Of a stretch of 64,000 nucleotides of DNA, positions 58,707-64,000 are shown piece by piece; within the stretch, counting starts at the first letter, position 1, and every line of letters begins with the position of its first letter. The stretch is from positions 1 through 64,000 of the forward strand of contig NZ_CFGI01000010.1 in the NCBI RefSeq assembly GCF_001347015.1, read 5' to 3'. The notes under the pieces were generated by a model. The model saw only the letters and a program-made list of their open reading frames with translations. It searched no databases and was not told where the DNA came from. The position numbers were made by a program, and so were the translations under genes. The stretch is from Streptococcus pneumoniae (GTDB lineage: Bacteria; Bacillota; Bacilli; Lactobacillales; Streptococcaceae).

Positions 58707-59648
58707 ATGGTTCAAGAAATTGCACAAGAAATTATTCGTTCGGCTCGGAAAAAAGGGGCGCAGGATATTTATTTTGTTCCTAAGTTAGACGCTTATGAGC
58801 TTCATATGAGAATAGGAGACGAGCGTTGTAAAATCGGTTCTTATGATTTTGAAAAGTTTGCGGCCGTCATCAGTCACTTTAAGTTTGTAGCTGGTATGAA
58901 TGTTGGAGAAAAGCGACGTAGTCAACTTGGTTCCTGCGATTATGCCTATGACGATAAGATGGCGTCCCTACGTTTATCTACCGTAGGCGATTATAGAGGG
59001 CATGAGAGTTTAGTTATTCGTTTGTTGCATGATGAGGAGCAAGATTTACATTTTTGGTTTCAGGATATTGACGAATTGGGTAAGCAGTACAGACAACGTG
59101 GTCTCTATCTCTTTGCTGGTCCAGTCGGAAGTGGCAAGACGACCTTGATGCACGAATTGGCTAAATCTCTCTTTAAAGGACAGCAAGTTATGTCCATTGA
59201 AGATCCAGTAGAAATTAAGCAGGATGACATGCTCCAGTTGCAGTTGAACGAAGCAATCGGACTAAACTATGAAAATTTGATCAAGCTTTCCTTACGTCAT
59301 CGGCCAGACCTCCTAATTATCGGAGAAATTCGAGACAGCGAGACGGCGCGTGCGGTAGTCAGAGCTAGTTTGACAGGTGCGACAGTCTTTTCAACCATTC
59401 ATGCCAAGAGTATCCGAGGTGTTTATGAACGCCTGCTGGAGTTGGGTGTGAGTGAGGAGGAATTAGCGGTCGTTCTGCAAGGAGTCTGCTACCAGAGATT
59501 AATCGGGGGAGGAGGAATCGTTGACTTTGCCAACAAAGACTATCAAGAACACCAGCCAACTAGCTGGAATGAACAGATTGACCAGCTTCTTAAAGATGGA
59601 CATATCACAAGTCTTCAAGCTGAGACGGAAAAAATTAGCTACAGCTAA
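58707..59648 (+). CDS. comGA: Competence pilus assembly ATPase
   Basis: 313 residues. GspE/PilB type: Walker A GPVGSGKTT, Asp box SIEDPVEI, Walker B LIIGEIRDSETA, His box HAKS. Powers the transformation pilus. ATG 58707 after GAGGAGG; upstream codons read through the promoter and are rejected. Confidence 0.96.
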   Translation: MVQEIAQEIIRSARKKGAQDIYFVPKLDAYELHMRIGDERCKIGSYDFEKFAAVISHFKFVAGMNVGEKRRSQLGSCDYAYDDKMASLRLSTVGDYRGHESLVIRLLHDEEQDLHFWFQDIDELGKQYRQRGLYLFAGPVGSGKTTLMHELAKSLFKGQQVMSIEDPVEIKQDDMLQLQLNEAIGLNYENLIKLSLRHRPDLLIIGEIRDSETARAVVRASLTGATVFSTIHAKSIRGVYERLLELGVSEEELAVVLQGVCYQRLIGGGGIVDFANKDYQEHQPTSWNEQIDQLLKDGHITSLQAETEKISYS

Positions 59649-60612
59649 GCAAAAAAATATCATTACTTTGTTTAACAATCTCTTTTCCAGCGGTTTTCAT
59701 CTGGTGGAGACCATTTCCTTTTTAGATAGGAGTGCCTTGTTGGACAGGCAGTGTGTGACCCAGATGCGTGTGGGCTTGTCTCAGGGAAAATCATTCTCAG
59801 AAATGATGGAAAGTTTGGGATTTTCAAGTGCTATTGTCACTCAGTTATCCCTAGCGGAAGTCCATGGAAATCTCCACCTGAGTTTGGGAAAGATAGAAGA
59901 ATATTTAGATAATCTGGCCAAGGTCAAGAAAAAACTAATTGAAGTAGCGACCTATCCTTTGATTTTGCTGGGTTTTCTTCTCTTAATTATGCTGGGACTA
60001 CGCAACTACCTACTACCACAACTGGATAGTAGCAATATTGCCACCCAAATCATTGGCAATCTACCACAAATTTTTCTAGGAATGGTAGGGTTTGTTTCCA
60101 TACTTGCCCTTTTAGCACTCACTTTTTATAAAAGAAGTTCTAAGATGCGCGTCTTTTCTATTTTAGCACGCCTTCCCTTTCTTGGAATCTTTGTGCAGAC
60201 TTATCTGACAGCTTATTATGCGCGTGAATGGGGTAATATGATTTCGCAGGGAATGGAGCTGACGCAGATTTTTCAAATCATGCAGGAACAAGGTTCCCAT
60301 CTCTTTAAAGAAATCGGTCAAGATTTAGCTCAATCCCTACAAAATGGCCGCGAATTTTCTCAAACCATAGCAACCTATCCTTTCTTTAAGAAAGAGTTGA
60401 GTCTTATTATCGAGTATGGTGAAGTCAAGTCCAAGCTGGGGAGTGAGTTGGAAATCTATGCTGAAAAAACTTGGGAAGCCTTTTTTACCCGAGTTAACCG
60501 CACCATGAATTTGGTGCAGCCACTGGTTTTTATCTTTGTGGCACTGATTATCGTTTTACTTTATGCGGCAATGCTCATGCCCATGTATCAAAATATGGAG
60601 GTAAATTTTTAA
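59596..60612 (+). CDS. comGB: Competence pilus platform protein
   Basis: 338 residues, the size of pneumococcal CglB. GspF family, two GspF domains with three membrane helices (about 135-160, 175-200, 310-335). Start ATG 59596 overlaps comGA by 53 bp. Confidence 0.95.
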   Translation: MDISQVFKLRRKKLATAKQKNIITLFNNLFSSGFHLVETISFLDRSALLDRQCVTQMRVGLSQGKSFSEMMESLGFSSAIVTQLSLAEVHGNLHLSLGKIEEYLDNLAKVKKKLIEVATYPLILLGFLLLIMLGLRNYLLPQLDSSNIATQIIGNLPQIFLGMVGFVSILALLALTFYKRSSKMRVFSILARLPFLGIFVQTYLTAYYAREWGNMISQGMELTQIFQIMQEQGSHLFKEIGQDLAQSLQNGREFSQTIATYPFFKKELSLIIEYGEVKSKLGSELEIYAEKTWEAFFTRVNRTMNLVQPLVFIFVALIIVLLYAAMLMPMYQNMEVNF

Positions 60613-60613
60613 A

Positions 60614-60937
60614 ATGAAAAAAATGATGACATTCTTGAAAAAAGCTAAGGTTAAAGCTTTTACACTTGTGGAGATGTTGGTGGTCTTGCTCATCATCAGC
60701 GTACTTCTCTTACTTTTTGTACCTAATTTGACCAAGCAAAAAGAGGCGGTCAATGACAAAGGAAAAGCTGCTGTTGTTAAGGTGGTGGAAAGTCAGGCAG
60801 AGCTTTATAGCTTAGATAAAAATGAAGATGCTACTCTAAGCAAATTACAAGCAGATGATCGCATCACAGAAGAGCAAGCTAAAGCTTATAAAGAATATCA
60901 TGCAAAACAAAATAAGACTCAAACGGTCGCGGATTAA
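60614..60937 (+). CDS. comGC: Major competence pilin
   Basis: 107 residues. Prepilin motif KVKA|FTLVEMLVVLLIISVL (ComC cleaves before F, E at +5). Builds the DNA-uptake pilus. Confidence 0.96.
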   Translation: MKKMMTFLKKAKVKAFTLVEMLVVLLIISVLLLLFVPNLTKQKEAVNDKGKAAVVKVVESQAELYSLDKNEDATLSKLQADDRITEEQAKAYKEYHAKQNKTQTVAD

Positions 60938-61334
60938 GGCCTTTACCATGCTGGAAAGTCTATTGGTTTTGGGTCTTGTGAGTATCCTTGCCTTGGGTTT
61001 GTCTGGCTCTGTCCAGTCCACTTTTGCGGCGGTAGAGGAGCAGATTTTCTTTATGGAGTTTGAAGAACTCTATCGGGAAACTCAAAAACGCAGTGTAGCC
61101 AGTCAGCAAAAGACTAGTCTGAACTTAAATGGGCAGACGATTAGCAATGGCAGCCAAAAGTTGACAGTTCCTAAAGGAATTCAGGCACCATCAGGACAAA
61201 GTATTACATTTGACCGAGCTGGGGGCAATTCGTCCCTGGCTAAGGTTGAATTTCAGACCAGTAAAGGAACGATTCGTTATCAATTATATCTAGGAAATGG
61301 AAAAATTAAACGCATTAAGGAAACAAAAAATTAG
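60900..61334 (+). CDS. comGD: Minor competence pilin ComGD
   Basis: 144 residues. Prepilin motif RIKA|FTMLESLLVLGLVSIL. ATG 60900 lies within the end of comGC; coupled translation. Confidence 0.92.
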   Translation: MQNKIRLKRSRIKAFTMLESLLVLGLVSILALGLSGSVQSTFAAVEEQIFFMEFEELYRETQKRSVASQQKTSLNLNGQTISNGSQKLTVPKGIQAPSGQSITFDRAGGNSSLAKVEFQTSKGTIRYQLYLGNGKIKRIKETKN

Positions 61335-61599
61335 GGCAGTGATTTTACTGGAAGCAGTAGTGGCTCTAGCTATCTTTGCCAGCATTGCGACCCTCCTTTT
61401 GGGACAAATTCAAAAGAATAGGCAAGAAGAAGCAAAAATCTTGCAAAAGGAAGAAGTCTTGAGGGTAGCTAAGATGGCCTTGCAGACAGGTCAAAATCAG
61501 GTAAACATAAATGGAGTTGAGATTCAGGTGTTTTCTAGTGAAAAGGGATTGGAGGTTTATCATGGTTCAGAACAGTTGTTGGCTATCAAAGAGCCATAA
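61297..61599 (+). CDS. comGE: Minor competence pilin ComGE
   Basis: 100 residues. Pilin-like helix after [20 protein letters not shown]. Overlaps both neighbours by about 38 bp. Confidence 0.9.
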   Translation: MEKLNALRKQKIRAVILLEAVVALAIFASIATLLLGQIQKNRQEEAKILQKEEVLRVAKMALQTGQNQVNINGVEIQVFSSEKGLEVYHGSEQLLAIKEP

Positions 61600-62023
61600 G
61601 GTCAAGGCTTTTACCTTGTTGGAATCCTTGATTGCCCTCATTGTCATCAGTGGAAGCTTACTTCTCTTTCAAGCCATGAGTCAACTCCTCATTTCAGAAG
61701 TTCGTTATCAGCAGCAAAGCGAGCAAAAGGAGTGGCTCTTGTTTGTGGACCAGCTGGAGGCAGAATTAGATCGTTCGCAGTTCGAAAAAGTGGAGGGCAA
61801 TCGCCTCTATATGAAGCAGGATGGCAAGGAAATTGCGATAGGCAAGTCAAAATCAGATGATTTTCGGAAAACCGATGCCAGTGGACGGGGTTATCAGCCG
61901 ATGGTTTATGGCCTCAAATCCGCACAGATTACAGAGGACAATCAAGTGGTTCGCTTTCGTTTCCAGTTCCAAAAAGGCTTAGAAAGGGAATTTATCTATC
62001 GTGTGGAAAAAGAAAAAAGTTAA
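61562..62023 (+). CDS. comGF: Minor competence pilin ComGF
   Basis: 153 residues. [26 protein letters not shown] 61562 inside comGE end. Confidence 0.9.
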   Translation: MVQNSCWLSKSHKVKAFTLLESLIALIVISGSLLLFQAMSQLLISEVRYQQQSEQKEWLLFVDQLEAELDRSQFEKVEGNRLYMKQDGKEIAIGKSKSDDFRKTDASGRGYQPMVYGLKSAQITEDNQVVRFRFQFQKGLEREFIYRVEKEKS

Positions 62024-62414
62024 GGCAGGTGTTCTCATCTATGCAGTCACTATGGCAGCCATCTTTAGTCTTTTGTTACAATTTTACTTGAACCGACAAG
62101 TCGCCCACTATCAAGACTATGCTTTAAATAAAGAAAAGTTGGTTGCTTTTGCCATGGCCAAGCGAACCAAAGATAAGGTTGAGCAAGAAAGTGGGGAACA
62201 GGCCTTTAATCTGGGTCAGGTGAGTTATCAAAATAAGAAAACAAACTTGGTGACGACGGTTCGTACGCCTAAGAGCCAATATGAATTTATCTTTCCTTCC
62301 GTCAAAATTAAAGAAGAGAAAAGAGATAAAAAGGAAGAGGTAGCGACCGATTCAAGCGAAAAAGTGGAGAAGAAAAAATCAGAAGAGAAGCCTGAAAAGA
62401 AAGAGAATTTCTAG
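62001..62414 (+). CDS. comGG: Minor competence pilin ComGG
   Basis: 137 residues. GTG start overlapping com[27 protein letters not shown] membrane helix, then a Lys/Glu-rich tail. Last gene of the operon. Confidence 0.9.
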   Translation: MWKKKKVKAGVLIYAVTMAAIFSLLLQFYLNRQVAHYQDYALNKEKLVAFAMAKRTKDKVEQESGEQAFNLGQVSYQNKKTNLVTTVRTPKSQYEFIFPSVKIKEEKRDKKEEVATDSSEKVEKKKSEEKPEKKENF

Positions 62415-62446
62415 CCAATCAAGCTACTTTGTGCTAAACTAAAGAT

Positions 62447-62728
62447 ATGAAACATGATTTTAACCACAAAGCAGAAACTTTTGATTCACCTAAAAATATC
62501 TTCCTTGCAAACTTGGTTTGTCAAGCAGTCGAGAAACAGATTGATTTTCTATCAGACAAAGAAATTTTGGATGCTTCTTGTATGAATAATCGGGGTGGAT
62601 ACCTATCCGAATTTTTAAATTTTTCTAGTACAAAGAAGTTACTAAGGAACATCGCGAAAGGTTCTGTTAATCAATCCAATATAAAGGCAAGGAGTAGTAA
62701 ATACGAAACAAATTTTAAAATTTTTTAA
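62447..62728 (+). pseudogene. Truncated class I SAM methyltransferase
   Basis: First 43 residues (KHDFNHKAETFDSPKNIFLANLVCQAV...FLSDKEILD) are the N terminus of a class I methyltransferase and stop right where the Gly-rich AdoMet loop should follow; the next 50 residues (ASCMNNRGGYLSEF...) are unrelated. A rearrangement joined foreign DNA at about 62575. In pneumococcus an intact methyltransferase gene follows comG, as I recall. Confidence 0.7.
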
Positions 62729-63128
62729 ATTGAAATTTGGCTTTTAACATGAGGGGTCTCCCTTCACCAAATTTGAGTCTGCCTATCCCTTGACTATTCT
62801 TTCCTTTCACAAACGAGTCGCTTATTCAATTATAAGTTTACGTGCTCCTAGTCACAGTTAGTTGTGCTTGATGGAAAGAATGACACCTATAAAAATGCGA
62901 GGTAGTGGCTGTACCGCTTACTTATTCACCTCCCCGTGATTTGTAGTAGTGATAGGCTTTCTCACTATTATTATAAAACAAAATAAAGAGCACAACACTT
63001 TTTCATTCTGTGTTATGCCCTGAGTGAAACGAAAGGAATGAATTATAAACATAAAAGTTGAGTATATAGATTCTTTCTCTCAAAATATGCAAATAAGCTA
63101 GAATACTAAATTTATAGCAGACTTAGTG
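62729..63128. other. Non-coding rearranged stretch
   Basis: No gene supported. On the minus strand there is a TATAAT (62971-62966 area) followed by a GGGGAGGTGAATAAGT ribosome-site-like block but no start codon in range, perhaps the relic of a small toxin or bacteriocin gene. Confidence 0.4.
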
Positions 63129-63166
63129 AAAAGCAGAAATTAGCAATGATACTAGTTTCTGCTTTT
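63129..63166. terminator. Bidirectional terminator
   Basis: AAAAGCAGAAA-16 nt-TTTCTGCTTTT; overlaps the stop codon of the GNAT gene. Confidence 0.85.
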
Positions 63167-63628
63167 CTCCATAATAATTAATTTCCCCCTTTTTCCTTCT
63201 AAATCTTTTTTCACAACAACAAAACCGGAATTTCTATATGCTTTTTGAGCCAATATATTTTTTTCATTTACAGCCAATACAATATGGTTAATTTCTAATT
63301 TTAAAGTTGAGTCTATGAATTCAAATATTTTATTCAGAGCATTAGAACCATATCCTTGATTTCTGAAATTATCATCAATAGAAAATCCTCTAATAAGCGC
63401 ATAATCATTTTGATAATAGCCATACTCTTTAGGACCAGTGTTTAGGTGTAGGCAAAAAAATCCAATTACTTTATGTTCTTTATTAAGTATTACTATTGGG
63501 TATCTATACTTATCTTTTTTAGACTTTTCAATAATATTTTTTGGGGTATCAGTATGTGTAATATCATTTAAAGAATAAAAACTTAAAGAATGGTAATGGT
63601 CAACTTCACTATACAAAGATAATTTCAT
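63152..63628 (-). CDS. GNAT family N-acetyltransferase
   Basis: 158 residues. Acetyl-CoA loop in FRNQGYGSNALNKIFEF (R/Q-x-x-G-x-G), and the C-terminal NILAQKAYRNSGF motif. AT-rich compared with flanking genes, so probably acquired. Substrate unknown. Confidence 0.88.
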   Translation of the reverse strand: MKLSLYSEVDHYHSLSFYSLNDITHTDTPKNIIEKSKKDKYRYPIVILNKEHKVIGFFCLHLNTGPKEYGYYQNDYALIRGFSIDDNFRNQGYGSNALNKIFEFIDSTLKLEINHIVLAVNEKNILAQKAYRNSGFVVVKKDLEGKRGKLIIMEKSRN

Positions 63629-63761
63629 GATAATTAATTCCTTTCTCTTTATGTAAGATACATAACTAAATAGGACTCTAGGTATGTAGATTTTTTTATG
63701 AAATGTCCTATAAAAATCAGATATATTTAGAGTTATTACTTTAGTCCTTTATTTTCATTAT

Positions 63762-64000
63762 TAGACTTCCTGCAAAACTAGAATCCTAGTTCATGATTGA
63801 TAATGCCAGCAATCGAATTCATTCGTAATCCGAAGCGTTTACGATGATTTCGATAGGTTGTTGAAAACATTTTAAACGTTTTTACTGTGGCAAAAATATT
63901 CTCAACCTTGCTGCTCTCCTTAGATAGTGCATGGTTACAGGCTTTGTCTTCAAGAGTTAATGGCTTAAGTTTACTTGATTTCCTCGGAGTTTGTGCTTGA
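63762..64000 (-). mobile_element. IS5-like insertion sequence, 3' end only
   Basis: Minus-strand frame from the window edge to stop 63780-63778, at least 73 residues ending KVENIFATVKTFKMFSTTYRN...IAGIINHELGF, the C terminus of an IS5-group (IS1381-like) DDE transposase with its Lys/Arg-rich end. AGACTTCCTGCAAAAC (63763-63778) just outside is the likely terminal inverted repeat. Confidence 0.8.

Overview
The window comes from a mitis-group streptococcus (Streptococcus pneumoniae / S. mitis / S. pseudopneumoniae lineage). The evidence is an 11-tRNA cluster with the pneumococcal order, a boxA-boxC BOX repeat, a LytA-type choline-binding lysin, a ComX (cin) box in front of a seven-gene comG operon, and the chromosomal order thrC - MATE - HAD - LysM protein - marR - pcp // tgt - nagA - adh - DUF1033 - comG, which I recall from pneumococcus. 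The species cannot be fixed from this window.

Layout. 1-925 is the 3' part of a tRNA operon, closed by a terminator. 1033-10018 is host chromosome: a glutamate-cysteine-ligase-like enzyme, threonine synthase, MATE pump, HAD phosphatase, LysM/M15-like surface protein, a MarR/DUF1304 pair with two palindromic operators, a BOX element, pyrrolidone-carboxylate peptidase and a membrane protein. About 10026-52419 is a complete-looking siphovirus prophage of about 42.4 kb. Its ends are supported by a 10-bp core repeat and by paired 9-bp arm-type repeats at both ends. 52420-62414 is host again: tgt, an OatA-like acyltransferase, nagA with a probable NagR operator, a zinc alcohol dehydrogenase, DUF1033 and comGA-GG. 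62447-64000 is a scrambled end: a truncated methyltransferase, a GNAT gene and the 3' end of an IS5-like transposase.

Prophage organisation. The lysogeny arm (minus strand) holds integrase, an AbiF/Abi_2 HEPN protein with a structured leader RNA, and a CI-like repressor. The divergent early region carries small HTH genes, an antirepressor, three minus-strand 'moron' genes each with its own extended -10 promoter, a frameshifted replication initiator containing five 15-bp iterons next to an AT-rich block (probable origin), and a recombination/replication set (ERF, DUF1351, SSB). Many small accessory genes follow, including a DNA methyltransferase interrupted by one amber codon. ArpU ends the early block. 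About 1.2 kb of non-coding DNA with three tRNA-like elements separates it from the late genes: terS, terL, SPP1-type portal, a MuF head protein with a C-terminal JAMM-like domain, scaffold, capsid, connectors, tail genes, two paralogous fibre cassettes, holin and lysin.

Main discoveries: (1) a 298-nt group I intron splits the tape-measure gene; its P1, U-G wobble, P10 and terminal G can all be drawn, and splicing restores a 1184-residue frame. (2) An AbiF-type toxin gene lies under a perfect sigma-70 promoter and a two-hairpin RNA. (3) A MuF-JAMM polymorphic-toxin-like protein has a small acidic partner gene. (4) tRNA-like RNA units, each with a nearby terminator, lie before the late operon. 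(5) A 29-bp duplicated gene start (MRPRRYPYSGK) marks two sites where minus-strand cassettes have landed.
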